From contig JBEAVK010000435.1 in the NCBI GenBank assembly GCA_041160955.1, positions 1-64,000 on the forward strand: 64,000 nt of DNA. Direction: 5' to 3'. Origin of the DNA: M3007 sp041160955 (GTDB taxonomy: Bacteria; Bacteroidota; Bacteroidia; Chitinophagales; Saprospiraceae). The number at the start of each line of letters is the position of its first letter. Within the stretch, counting starts at the first letter, position 1. A program made the position numbers and the translations under genes. The notes under the pieces were generated by a model that was not told the origin of the DNA, made no database searches, and was given only the letters and a program-made list of their open reading frames with translations. Shown one piece after another: positions 52,420 through 60,139 of the stretch.

Positions 52420-53202
52420 ATGGATTTTTTGCACCAGATATTAGGGAATGACCTACAGGCTGCCGGAATTATTATTTTGAATCTTATTATTATTGAAAGT
52501 TTACTTTCTATCGATAATGCCGCTGTTTTGGCCACAATGGTGATGGATTTGCCTAAGGAGCAGCGAGATAAAGCACTTAAATACGGTCTTTTTGGTGCTT
52601 ATTTTTTCAGGGGGATATGTTTGCTATTTGCTACATATTTAATAAAGATATGGTGGCTAAAGCCACTTGGAGGTCTATATTTACTTTACCTGGCTTATGA
52701 TTACTTCAAATCAAAATCCACTAAATCAAAAAAAGATGATACCTTAAATAAAGAAGAAACTTGGTTTTACAAAATAACTGTGGGTAAACTTGGTAAATTT
52801 TGGTCCACTATCGTTGCCGTAGAAATCATGGATTTGGCGTTTTCTTTGGATAATATATTTGCAGTAGTTGCCTTTACCGAAAATATCTATATCATTTGTA
52901 TTGGTGTATTTATTGGTATTTTGGCCATGCGATTTGTGGCACAATCATTTGTAAAATTACTTGAAAGGTTTCCTTTTATGGAGTCGCTTGCATTTATTGT
53001 GATTGGCATTTTAGGATTAAAACTAACTTCATCTATATTTAGTCATTTTTACCCCGATGCGCCGTTAACCCATTTATTGGAAGGTAAGAATGCCGATATG
53101 GCGTTGTCTGCATTGACAGCGGGTATTTTCTTTATCCCTTTACTCACGTCCTATTTGTTCAATTTCCCTAAAAAAAATACATTACCACCTTCTGAGGACT
53201 AA
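52420..53202 (+). CDS. TerC-family membrane protein
   Basis: A 260-residue polytopic membrane protein with about seven hydrophobic segments. The conserved acidic sites of the TerC/Alx family are seen as IIIESLLSIDNAAVLATMV near the N-terminus and AVEIMDLAFSLDNIFAVVAF in the middle (Asp in S-I/L-DN). Members move or sense metal ions such as manganese and accompany TerD proteins. The tail is short and charged. It lies downstream of terD with its own promoter and ends at a pair of hairpins. Confidence 0.9.
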   Translation: MDFLHQILGNDLQAAGIIILNLIIIESLLSIDNAAVLATMVMDLPKEQRDKALKYGLFGAYFFRGICLLFATYLIKIWWLKPLGGLYLLYLAYDYFKSKSTKSKKDDTLNKEETWFYKITVGKLGKFWSTIVAVEIMDLAFSLDNIFAVVAFTENIYIICIGVFIGILAMRFVAQSFVKLLERFPFMESLAFIVIGILGLKLTSSIFSHFYPDAPLTHLLEGKNADMALSALTAGIFFIPLLTSYLFNFPKKNTLPPSED

Positions 53203-53247
53203 GTGGTCTTTCAACCCAACCCGTCAAAATAAATTAGAAAGACCACT
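53202..53247. terminator. Hairpin after the terC-like gene
   Basis: AGTGGTCTTTC (53202-53212) pairs with GAAAGACCACT (53237-53247), 11 bp perfect. The left arm begins at the last base of the stop codon. Confidence 0.55.
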
Positions 53248-53258
53248 GAAAATTGATT

Positions 53259-53296
53259 TAAGTACTTGGACACAATTAATTATGTCCAAGTACTTA
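53259..53296. terminator. Second hairpin between convergent genes
   Basis: TAAGTACTTGGACA (53259-53272) pairs with TGTCCAAGTACTTA (53283-53296), 14 bp perfect. The right arm contains the stop codon of the small lipoprotein gene on the minus strand. Confidence 0.55.
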
Positions 53297-53497
53297 ATGC
53301 CCCATCCGTTTCCTCATTTTTTTATCAAACAAATCGCCCTTTGTTTTACTGCGTTTCGTTTTTAATTCGCCGCGTTTGTTTACCTTTGGCTGTACCTGCT
53401 CATTGGAAGGACAACCATATTTGGCTTTACAAGATGGTGTAACAGAAAGGGTAAGTGTGCAGAGCACAAATAAAACGAGTAAATGGTATCTTTTCAT
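53294..53497 (-). CDS. Small lipoprotein, conserved in Bacteroidota
   Basis: A 67-residue protein with a lipoprotein signal (hydrophobic LLVLFVLCTLTLSVTPSC, lipobox Cys at about 23). A short conserved mature part follows: KAKYGCPSNEQ, a Lys/Arg-rich stretch, and DLFDKKMRKRMGH. The CKAKYGCP... start and basic end are a pattern I recall from many Bacteroidota small proteins of unknown function. It is convergent with the terC-like gene. Confidence 0.75.
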   Translation of the reverse strand: MKRYHLLVLFVLCTLTLSVTPSCKAKYGCPSNEQVQPKVNKRGELKTKRSKTKGDLFDKKMRKRMGH

Positions 53498-53540
53498 ATC
53501 TGATAAAACGCACTAGTAAAGTGCAATATTGTTTTATTAA

Positions 53541-53585
53541 AAAACCCCTACAAAATGTTGATTAACAACAACTTGCAGGGGTTTT
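53541..53585. terminator. Terminator next to tRNA-Arg
   Basis: AAAACCCCT (53541-53549) pairs with AGGGGTTTT (53577-53585), with an inner TGTTG/CAACA stem. The minus-strand tRNA ends one base before it and its transcript would finish in a U-run. Confidence 0.85.
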
Positions 53586-53586
53586 G

Positions 53587-53658
53587 TGGTCCCGAGTGGG
53601 ATCGAACCACTATCAGAGGCTTCGGAAACCTCTATTCTATCCGTTGAACTACGGGACC
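53587..53658 (-). tRNA. tRNA-Arg (CCG anticodon)
   Basis: The minus strand folds as a 72-base tRNA. The acceptor stem is GGTCCCG/CGGGACC, the anticodon stem GAGGT/GCCTC with loop TTCCGAA (anticodon CCG, reading CGG), and the T-arm GTGGTTCGATCCCAC. The discriminator is A and the 3' CCA is not encoded. A perfect -7 box TATCTTTG on the minus strand at 53669-53676 is 11 bases upstream, and a terminator follows directly. Confidence 0.95.
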
Positions 53659-53668
53659 TTAGCGGGCG

Positions 53669-53676
53669 CAAAGATA
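53669..53676 (-). promoter_or_regulatory. -7 box TATCTTTG of tRNA-Arg
   Basis: A perfect minus-strand TAnnTTTG placed about 11 bases before the tRNA 5' end. Confidence 0.7.
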
Positions 53677-53720
53677 ACTTGTTTTTGGGAAATGTAGGCG
53701 AGATTTATTTAGTTTTATGT

Positions 53721-53756
53721 AAAAACTTAGCCCACACCTAGTTGGGCTAAGTTTTT
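53721..53756. terminator. Bidirectional terminator of the TonB-dependent receptor gene
   Basis: AAAAACTTAGCCCA (53721-53734) pairs with TGGGCTAAGTTTTT (53743-53756), 14 bp perfect, 10 bases after the receptor stop codon on the minus strand. Confidence 0.88.
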
Positions 53757-53765
53757 ATAGTTGTA

Positions 53766-56042
53766 TCAAAATTCTACGACAACGGTCATCATCCAATTCG
53801 TTCCAGCCTGTGGAAAATACCCCGCTTGATGATAAATACCACCACTGCTCTCTTGTCGTGTATAGAAATCGTCGCTACGTGGATCATAATCTGGTGAAGT
53901 GAACCGATATACCCATCCATTAGAAGCATATTTGGCATTCAATACATTATTTACCGCCAAGATGAATCGGATTTTTTGTTGCTGACGAAGCGATAAATTG
54001 TAATTCAACCGCGCATCCATAAAACGAAACGCGGGTAATTGGGTATTCGTATTAGAGGTATTGTCCAAAAATTGCCGCCCCACGTGTTTTCCTGATAATG
54101 TTATCCCCAAAGCATGTTTTTTATTGGCAGGTATAATATCGTAATTGGCTTCTGCGCGAGCAATCAGATTGGGAGAAAAGGCCAAATCCGACTTAGGATA
54201 GGTAATTGGCTCTTGTTCGCCAGTGGACCAATTATCGCGGTATTCCACAAAATTGATGGCTTTATTCGCACTTAATCCCATATTTCCACTAAAATGTAGC
54301 CTTGAAATGGGTTGCGCAGTTACTTCTAATTCCAAACCAGTACGGTAACTCGTAGGCACATTGGTGCGCGCATAAGCACCCACGTCGTTAATACGGCCAC
54401 TAAGTACCAATTGATTGCGGTAATACATGCCAAATAGATTGGCCGATAGCGACCAATTGGTTTGCCTAGTTTTGATACCCGTTTCTACATTATACAATTG
54501 TTCTGCTTTAGGGCGGCTATTGGGGGTAGATTGCGTAAAATCGTCGCGGTTCGGTTCGCGGTGTCCAATACCCGTAAAAATATAGGCCTCTGAACGCGCA
54601 TTAAAACGGTAATTTAATCCTGCTTTTGGATTAAAAAACAGCAAATTAGCACTTTGATCTACATTCCTCAATTCATTATCGAACCCTAAAAAATCGTAGT
54701 TCACATGGCGCAATTGTAGGTCAAAAAAGGACGAAAAATGGCTTGAATGCTTAGTTTCTACTTGAAAATAGGCATTTGCATCATTTTTAACGGCATCATT
54801 TTCGTAATAACGATGGCCTTGGGCAACAGGGTTATAAGTTGCCCATACTACTTCACCAAAATGCTTGCCCCTATACTGGCTGGCAGCACCACCAAAGGTG
54901 AAATGTGTCTTTCCATTGGCGTATTTAATTGCCCATGTCGTGCCATAAAAATGATTATCCAACCACCTGCGGCGGATCAGATCAGTAGCAGTTATGGTCG
55001 TATCTCCTAAGGGAATATTGTTCAAATTATAGTCGTTAAAGGCTTGGTTGGCCTTATATTGCTCGAAATATCCAAATCCTCGGGTATAGTGGCCATTCAA
55101 TTGCACCAGTAAACGAGACGAAATATTGCGTTTGTAATGTAAAAGATAATGTTGTTGGTTGTAATTGTCCACTTCATTGGGGTGCGGCTGATCGGAGCGC
55201 TCCGTACCTGCTACATTATAAGTGGTATTGGTACCACCATCGTAGTATTGAGCAGGTAGGCCATACCAAGCTTGATATGTTATTTCGCGCCCTCCTAGAA
55301 AATGCATTTGCAGCGATTGGCGGTCATCCATATAAGTTCCAGTGAGGTGTAATGCCCGTAAATTGGCTGTTGCCCGATCAATATAGCCGTCAGAATGTAT
55401 CGTGGACAACCTACCTGAAAAACTGATTTTGCCACCTGCCATTGCGCCAGTTCCCATTTGTAAGGCGTGTTTGCGCACACCGAAAGATCCAAGGGTGTTG
55501 GTAATCTGAGTAAAAGGATTTTGGGATACTTTGGACAAGTCAATATTAACAGATGCGCCAAATGCACCCGCTCCATTAGTACTCGTACCAACCCCACGCT
55601 GTACCTGTATTTCTGCTGCGGAACTGGCCAAATCGGGCATATTAACCCAAAAAACGCCTTGACTTTCGGCATCATTGAATGGAACACCGTTTAAAGTAAC
55701 ATTGACCCTAGTGGGGTCGCTGCCGCGTATGCGCAAGCCCGTGTAACCCACTCCAGCCCCCGCATCGGAGGTTTCTACTAAAGACGGGACACCGCTGAGC
55801 AGGAACGGAATGTCTTGTGCCTGTTGCTGCTGAGCAATAGCGGCGGCTTTAATATTGGTGTGCGGTACAGGGCTACTACTGCTGGTACGGGTAGCCTGAA
55901 TGACAACCGCTTGAAGCGTAGCACTGTCTTGCTGAGCAAAAATAGAGGCAGTAAAAAATAAGAGGATAAAGTGTAGAAAAAAGTGATGGTGTTTTGTTTT
56001 TCCAATCTTGGAAAGTGAGCCTGTTGTTAAAAAACTGGTCAT
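53766..56042 (-). CDS. TonB-dependent outer-membrane receptor, TPP-riboswitch controlled
   Basis: A 758-residue TonB-dependent receptor. After an N-terminal signal (hydrophobic FLHFILLFFTASIFAQ, ending at about 36) comes a TonB-box-like LQAVVIQATR. The plug domain runs at about 50-170 with GLRIRGSDPTRVNVTLNGVP and VQRGVGTSTNGAGAFGASVN. A 22-strand barrel follows, ending in a terminal F (MTVVVEF). There is no N-terminal carboxypeptidase-like extension and no SusD partner. The TPP riboswitch upstream (56106-56214) suggests the substrate is thiamine or a precursor, as for OMthi receptors in Bacteroides. The tRNA and terminator follow. Confidence 0.9.
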   Translation of the reverse strand: MTSFLTTGSLSKIGKTKHHHFFLHFILLFFTASIFAQQDSATLQAVVIQATRTSSSSPVPHTNIKAAAIAQQQQAQDIPFLLSGVPSLVETSDAGAGVGYTGLRIRGSDPTRVNVTLNGVPFNDAESQGVFWVNMPDLASSAAEIQVQRGVGTSTNGAGAFGASVNIDLSKVSQNPFTQITNTLGSFGVRKHALQMGTGAMAGGKISFSGRLSTIHSDGYIDRATANLRALHLTGTYMDDRQSLQMHFLGGREITYQAWYGLPAQYYDGGTNTTYNVAGTERSDQPHPNEVDNYNQQHYLLHYKRNISSRLLVQLNGHYTRGFGYFEQYKANQAFNDYNLNNIPLGDTTITATDLIRRRWLDNHFYGTTWAIKYANGKTHFTFGGAASQYRGKHFGEVVWATYNPVAQGHRYYENDAVKNDANAYFQVETKHSSHFSSFFDLQLRHVNYDFLGFDNELRNVDQSANLLFFNPKAGLNYRFNARSEAYIFTGIGHREPNRDDFTQSTPNSRPKAEQLYNVETGIKTRQTNWSLSANLFGMYYRNQLVLSGRINDVGAYARTNVPTSYRTGLELEVTAQPISRLHFSGNMGLSANKAINFVEYRDNWSTGEQEPITYPKSDLAFSPNLIARAEANYDIIPANKKHALGITLSGKHVGRQFLDNTSNTNTQLPAFRFMDARLNYNLSLRQQQKIRFILAVNNVLNAKYASNGWVYRFTSPDYDPRSDDFYTRQESSGGIYHQAGYFPQAGTNWMMTVVVEF

Positions 56043-56071
56043 TAAATCATTAAATAAAAAAGTGAAACATC

Positions 56072-56096
56072 CACTATTGAAGGGGCTTCAATAGTG
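56072..56096 (-). promoter_or_regulatory. Expression-platform hairpin downstream of the TPP riboswitch
   Basis: CACTATTGAAG (56072-56082) pairs with CTTCAATAGTG (56086-56096), 11 bp perfect with a 3-base loop, in the leader 30 bases before the receptor ATG. A TTTTTT stretch lies about 10 bases after it on the minus strand. A second short hairpin (GTAGTG/CACTAC) precedes it. It may terminate transcription or hide the start region when TPP is bound. Confidence 0.55.
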
Positions 56097-56105
56097 TAGT
56101 GATGG

Positions 56106-56214
56106 CCACTACTCATCGTCATTCCCTTTCTGGCATTACCCGGACAGGTTCGATGGGTGTAATCTCAGGAATACTTTTTTTGAAAAAATCTAAAAAGTAA
56201 TCCACCCCAATGAT
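56106..56214 (-). promoter_or_regulatory. TPP (thiamine pyrophosphate) riboswitch
   Basis: Read on the minus strand, the leader has the THI-element core. GGGGTGG follows a P1 arm (CATCATT). Then come CTGAGAT, ACACCC, GAACCTG, TCCGGGTAATGCCAGAAAGG and GGAATGACGATGAG, the last closing P1. CTGAGA and GAACCTG...GGGTAATGCCAG are the invariant TPP-binding bases. A -7 box GACCTTTG on the minus strand at 56219-56226 places the transcription start right at P1. It controls the TonB-dependent receptor at 53766-56042. Confidence 0.92.
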
Positions 56215-56218
56215 GCCG

Positions 56219-56226
56219 CAAAGGTC
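56219..56226 (-). promoter_or_regulatory. -7 box GACCTTTG upstream of the TPP riboswitch
   Basis: A TTTG box with GA for TA, located 5-12 bases before the first riboswitch stem on the minus strand. Confidence 0.5.
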
Positions 56227-56329
56227 TGCATTTTTTTTGGTACGACCAAAGGAATGAGATTTATTGGAACTTTTTTCAAAACTACGTTGTTAAAACACCC
56301 TTTCACGCACTATACACCTTTTATAACCC

Positions 56330-57595
56330 ATGCCTCCATATATTTATGGTATTGATTTTGGCACTACCAACTCCACGCTGGCCATTTTGGATACCCATAC
56401 CAATGAAGTAATTCAATTATTTAGTACGCCTTCACTGTTGTTTTTTCCCGATGACCAACGGTTCAGTTCATTGGTGCAATATGTAGTAGGGCAAGAGGCC
56501 GTGCAGCGTTATGTGGACAGTCGGATGCAGGGTAGGTTTATGAAATCCATCAAAAAAGTATTGCCCAATAAGAGTTTTGTTGATACCAAAATTGGGGGGC
56601 GGAGTTTTAAAGCGGAAGATTTAGTGGCGATTATTATCAGTCATCTAAAAAAACAAGCAGATACTTTTTTGGGTCAAACGATCACTACAGCCGTTATTGG
56701 CCGACCTGTCGTATTTGACGAAAACCCTGAAAAGGATCAATTGGCGCAAGAACGCTTGTCCAAAGCCGCAAGAATTGCAGGTTTTGAAACGTTTTACTTT
56801 CAAATGGAACCTATCGGTGCGGCATTCACTTATGAGCGAAATATTAAGGAACGCACCTTGGTATTGGTTGGGGATTTCGGGGGCGGCACTTCAGATTTTT
56901 CATTGATGCACCTCGATCCAAGTGCTACAAAAAAAGCAGATCGGCGGGCAGATATGATCGCCAAAGGTGGTATTTATATTGGGGGTGATAGTTTTGAATC
57001 GGATATGATGTGGCACCGAGGAACGCCTCATTTTGGCCGTGGTGTACAAGAGGAATTTGAGGCCGGGCGTTGGCTCGATCTACCATTATCTTATTTCCAT
57101 AATATTTGCTCTTGGGAAAAGATGAATTTCCTAGACAATAACCGCTACAAGGCATCCATTAAACGATCTTACATATTTTCAGGGCGCAATGAAAAAGTCA
57201 AAAATTTACAAATTTTGATCGAAAACAACCTTGGCTACTTGTTATTTAAAGAAATTGAACGCGCTAAAATGTATTTGACCGACCATGATAGCACCGAGAT
57301 ACAATTTGAAGAAGGCGGTATTGATTTAAATGAAACTATCACTATAACCGACTTTGAACAGCAGATCATTGACAAAAACCTACAAAAAATAGAGCACTAT
57401 TTATTGACGTTTTTGGCGCAGCAGCATATTCAACTCAGCGATATACAGACCGTATTTTTGACCGGCGGCACTTCTTATATCCGGCCATTACAACAGATAT
57501 TCCATCGTTTATTTGGCTCGGAAAAGATTAAATCTGGTGACAATTTTAATAGTGTGGCTATTGGTTTGGCATATAGTTACGGTGTGCTTAAGTAA
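56330..57595 (+). CDS. yegD: Hsp70-family protein lacking the substrate-binding domain (YegD-like)
   Basis: A 421-residue actin/Hsp70-fold ATPase. The phosphate-1 motif is YGIDFGTTNSTLAI (residues 5-18), the phosphate-2 motif LVGDFGGGTSDFSLMHL, and the adenosine motif VFLTGGTSYIRPLQQIF (about 375-391). The length equals the nucleotide-binding domain alone, as in E. coli YegD, with no C-terminal substrate-binding domain. Its role is unknown and possibly chaperone-related. Its 3' end overlaps the purK stop (opposite strand) by 8 bases. Confidence 0.9.
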   Translation: MPPYIYGIDFGTTNSTLAILDTHTNEVIQLFSTPSLLFFPDDQRFSSLVQYVVGQEAVQRYVDSRMQGRFMKSIKKVLPNKSFVDTKIGGRSFKAEDLVAIIISHLKKQADTFLGQTITTAVIGRPVVFDENPEKDQLAQERLSKAARIAGFETFYFQMEPIGAAFTYERNIKERTLVLVGDFGGGTSDFSLMHLDPSATKKADRRADMIAKGGIYIGGDSFESDMMWHRGTPHFGRGVQEEFEAGRWLDLPLSYFHNICSWEKMNFLDNNRYKASIKRSYIFSGRNEKVKNLQILIENNLGYLLFKEIERAKMYLTDHDSTEIQFEEGGIDLNETITITDFEQQIIDKNLQKIEHYLLTFLAQQHIQLSDIQTVFLTGGTSYIRPLQQIFHRLFGSEKIKSGDNFNSVAIGLAYSYGVLK

Positions 57596-58742
57596 TCGCC
57601 GTAACTTTCAAAAGCCCTTTTACCATTTTTCCTTTTTCAATGGCCTTTTCGATGGTATCATCCACTATCGTGACATGACCCATTTTCCGGTATGGAGCGG
57701 TCATTGCTTTACCGTAAAGATGCAAATAAACACCCGGTATAGCCAGACATTCTGCCGCTCCCTCGTATTGCACAGCACCTTTATGGCCAGGTTCGCCGAG
57801 CACATTGAGCATTACTGCGGGGCGAACTTGTGCCGTATCGCCGAGTGGCAGGTTACAAATAGCGCGCAAATGTTGTTGAAACTGGTTGGTTACCGCACTA
57901 TCTATGGTATGGTGGCCGCTGTTATGGGGACGAGGTGCCACTTCATTCACCACTAGATCGCCATTTTTGTTTAAAAACATTTCGACCGCCAACAAACCGC
58001 AAATATCAAAAGTGCGAATCACCTGCTCGGCCAATGCTTCGGCCTGCGCTGCTACCAAGGCCGATATACGCGCTGGACAAATTAACATTTCTACCAGATT
58101 AGCCTCTGGATGAAAGTCCATTTCGACGGCTGGGAAAACGGCCACTTCATCCTTGGCATTACGGACGGCAATCACCGCAATTTCCAAGTCCATATCGGCC
58201 AATTCCTCTATGACACAGGCCCCAGGGAGCAATTTGGTGCTTAAATCTGTTTCATTACGAATAACGGCTACACCTTTACCATCATAGCCCGCAGTTCTTG
58301 TTTTTTGGACAAAAGGTAACGCAAGGTGGCCACTTTCTACCGCTTTTAGCACATCTGACTCGTGTTCAAACAATTCAAAAGGCATGGTAGGAATACCATT
58401 TTGAGCGTAAAACTGCTTTTGCAAGCCTTTATCTTTAATAATTTCGAGTGCAGCAGGAGACGGATGAACAATTTTGCCCATCACCTCTAATGCTTTCAAT
58501 GCTGCTGTGTTAACGTGCTCAATTTCAATCGTGATCACGTCTTTATCTTGACCAAAAGCCAATACATCGTCGTAGTTTTTAAAATCGCCAATGGTAGTCC
58601 CATTAGCATAAGCCGCGGCAGGGCATCCTGGGTCACTTTCGAGGATATACGTTTTAAAATCGAGCGGTGCTGCGGCCAAGCAAAGCATTTTGCCCAATTG
58701 CCCACCGCCAAGAATACCTATTTTTTGTGTAGTTGAAAACAT
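57588..58742 (-). CDS. purK: N5-carboxyaminoimidazole ribonucleotide synthase
   Basis: An ATP-grasp enzyme that makes N5-CAIR from AIR, bicarbonate and ATP, upstream of PurE. It is 384 residues from ATG 58742. Motifs are IGILGGGQLGKMLCLAAAPL, the ATP-grasp segment PFVQKTRTAGYDGKGVAVI, and VNEVAPRPHNSGHHTIDSA. The frame is open to 58799, but GACCTTTG (58746-58753) sits just 4 bases before ATG 58742 (TTTG-CACC-ATG), predicting a leaderless message and excluding the longer start. purE lies 22 kb away. efp is divergent, 159 bases off. Confidence 0.96.
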   Translation of the reverse strand: MFSTTQKIGILGGGQLGKMLCLAAAPLDFKTYILESDPGCPAAAYANGTTIGDFKNYDDVLAFGQDKDVITIEIEHVNTAALKALEVMGKIVHPSPAALEIIKDKGLQKQFYAQNGIPTMPFELFEHESDVLKAVESGHLALPFVQKTRTAGYDGKGVAVIRNETDLSTKLLPGACVIEELADMDLEIAVIAVRNAKDEVAVFPAVEMDFHPEANLVEMLICPARISALVAAQAEALAEQVIRTFDICGLLAVEMFLNKNGDLVVNEVAPRPHNSGHHTIDSAVTNQFQQHLRAICNLPLGDTAQVRPAVMLNVLGEPGHKGAVQYEGAAECLAIPGVYLHLYGKAMTAPYRKMGHVTIVDDTIEKAIEKGKMVKGLLKVTAIT

Positions 58743-58745
58743 GGT

Positions 58746-58753
58746 GCAAAGGT
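58746..58753 (-). promoter_or_regulatory. -7 box GACCTTTG adjoining the purK start
   Basis: The minus-strand sequence reads GACCTTTG-CACC-ATG, the same CACC-ATG context as the helicase gene at 14355. Confidence 0.5.
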
Positions 58754-58826
58754 CGTAACAATCCAGTAATGTGAAAGATTTTTTAGTAAATTTATGCATA
58801 CCATATTTGTTAAAGGAAAATAGTGC

Positions 58827-58834
58827 TATCTTTG
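58827..58834 (+). promoter_or_regulatory. -7 box TATCTTTG of efp
   Basis: A perfect TAnnTTTG with TTTG at 58806-58809 upstream, about 68 bases before ATG 58902. Confidence 0.7.
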
Positions 58835-58901
58835 CGCCGCTTTTTAGAACATCATTTCGAGAAAGTACTCATTTTTCATTTAAAGAAGATAAAAATACAA
58901 C

Positions 58902-59468
58902 ATGGCTACGACCGCAGATATTCGCAACGGCCTTTGCATCGAACTGAACAACGACATTATGAAGATCATTGATTTTCAAAAGTTTCAGGTTGGCCGCGGC
59001 AGTGGTAAAGTTTGGACAAAATTAAAAAGTACAACTTCGGGTAAAGTACTTGAGCACACTTTCCAAAGTGGGCATAATATCAATGAAGTACGTGTAGAAC
59101 GCCAAAAATTCCAATTCCTTTACGAGGAAGATGGTGGATATGTACTGATGAACCAAGAGACTTATGATCAGTTTACAGTTGCTACTGCAATGATCGAAAA
59201 TGGTAAGTTCCTCAAAGAGGGCGATACCGTTGATGTATTGTTTCATGCAGAAAAAGAAATACCACTTACTGCCGAAATGCCCTCCACTGTAAATTTGCTC
59301 ATCACTTATACCGAACCAGGGGTACGTGGCGATACTGCTACCAATACATTAAAGGCGGCTACTGTTGAAGGCGGATCAGAAGTTCGTGTGCCATTATTCT
59401 GTGAAGAAGGCGATTTGATTAAAATTGATACTGCAACTGGTGCTTATTTAGAGCGCGTAAAGAAATAA
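58902..59468 (+). CDS. efp: Translation elongation factor P with Arg at the tip position
   Basis: Relieves ribosome stalling at polyproline. The 188-residue, three-domain layout is normal: KOW-like domain I (1-65), the OB domains at about 68-125, and the C-terminal domain ending GAYLERVKK. The domain I loop normally reads PGKG with a modified Lys. Here it is VGRGSGKVW, so the tip is Arg32. That is the residue rhamnosylated by EarP in the EarP-type EF-Ps of Pseudomonas and others. Lys36 lies 4 residues later. The start is ATG 58902. It has its own promoter and terminator. Confidence 0.95.
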   Translation: MATTADIRNGLCIELNNDIMKIIDFQKFQVGRGSGKVWTKLKSTTSGKVLEHTFQSGHNINEVRVERQKFQFLYEEDGGYVLMNQETYDQFTVATAMIENGKFLKEGDTVDVLFHAEKEIPLTAEMPSTVNLLITYTEPGVRGDTATNTLKAATVEGGSEVRVPLFCEEGDLIKIDTATGAYLERVKK

Positions 59469-59490
59469 TAAATTATCGTCTTAAGGATAA

Positions 59491-59530
59491 ATGAGCCACT
59501 CCGTATTATCGTAGTGGCTCATTGTTTTTT
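59491..59530 (+). terminator. Intrinsic terminator of efp
   Basis: ATGAGCCACT (59491-59500) pairs with AGTGGCTCAT (59513-59522), a 10-bp perfect stem followed by TGTTTTTT. Confidence 0.88.
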
Positions 59531-59639
59531 ATAGGTGTTTTTATAGTGTTATAAAATTTCCCAAAATTAATTAAAAAAAACTTCTTTCCTTTACCACTCA
59601 ATATTTCATCCAATCGCTTTAATCAACTTTAAGAAGGGT

Positions 59640-60131
59640 ATGGACTTCAATCAGATACAAGAATTAATTCGCTTGGTCAGCAAGCAAAAAATCACCGAAT
59701 TTGTCTATAAACAAGGTGATTTCAAGTTAGTTATTCGTCAAGGCAGTGAGCACAATGGCTCAGTTGCACCTGTCGTAGTACACTCACAACCGACACCTAT
59801 GCCTGTTGCGGCTCCGGTAGCGGCACCAGCAGTTGCACCACCACCGGCACTAGCCGCTGCACCTCCTGCTGCACCAGATGCGCCAGCAAGTAACCAGCGT
59901 GTCATTAAATCGCCCATGGTAGGTACTTTTTACCGCTCGGCAGGCCCTGAAAAGCCTTCATTTGTAAAAATCGGGGACGATGTGGAAGCAGGCGCAACTG
60001 TTTGCATTATCGAGGCCATGAAATTGTTCAACGAAATCGAAAGCGATATAAAAGGACGTATCGTAAAAGTACTCGTTGAAGATGCCACACCGGTCGAATA
60101 CGACCAGCCATTGTTCTTAGTGGAAATTTAA
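59640..60131 (+). CDS. accB: Acetyl-CoA carboxylase biotin carboxyl carrier protein
   Basis: Carries biotin between the carboxylase and transferase subunits of acetyl-CoA carboxylase, the first step of fatty-acid synthesis. It is 163 residues: an N-terminal helical part (DFNQIQELIRLVSKQKITEF), an Ala/Pro-rich linker (about 45-88), then the biotinyl domain with the attachment site CIIEAMKLFNEIE (Lys128) preceded by KSPMVGTFYRSAGPE. accC begins 8 bases after the stop, and the two are co-transcribed. Confidence 0.97.
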   Translation: MDFNQIQELIRLVSKQKITEFVYKQGDFKLVIRQGSEHNGSVAPVVVHSQPTPMPVAAPVAAPAVAPPPALAAAPPAAPDAPASNQRVIKSPMVGTFYRSAGPEKPSFVKIGDDVEAGATVCIIEAMKLFNEIESDIKGRIVKVLVEDATPVEYDQPLFLVEI

Positions 60132-60139
60132 GCAAATCT

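Noticed and set aside
53259..53296. Transposon end or attachment site made by the TAAGTACTTGGACA inverted repeat
   Set aside because: The short loop, position at convergent stop codons and absence of a mobile gene favour a transcript-end hairpin.
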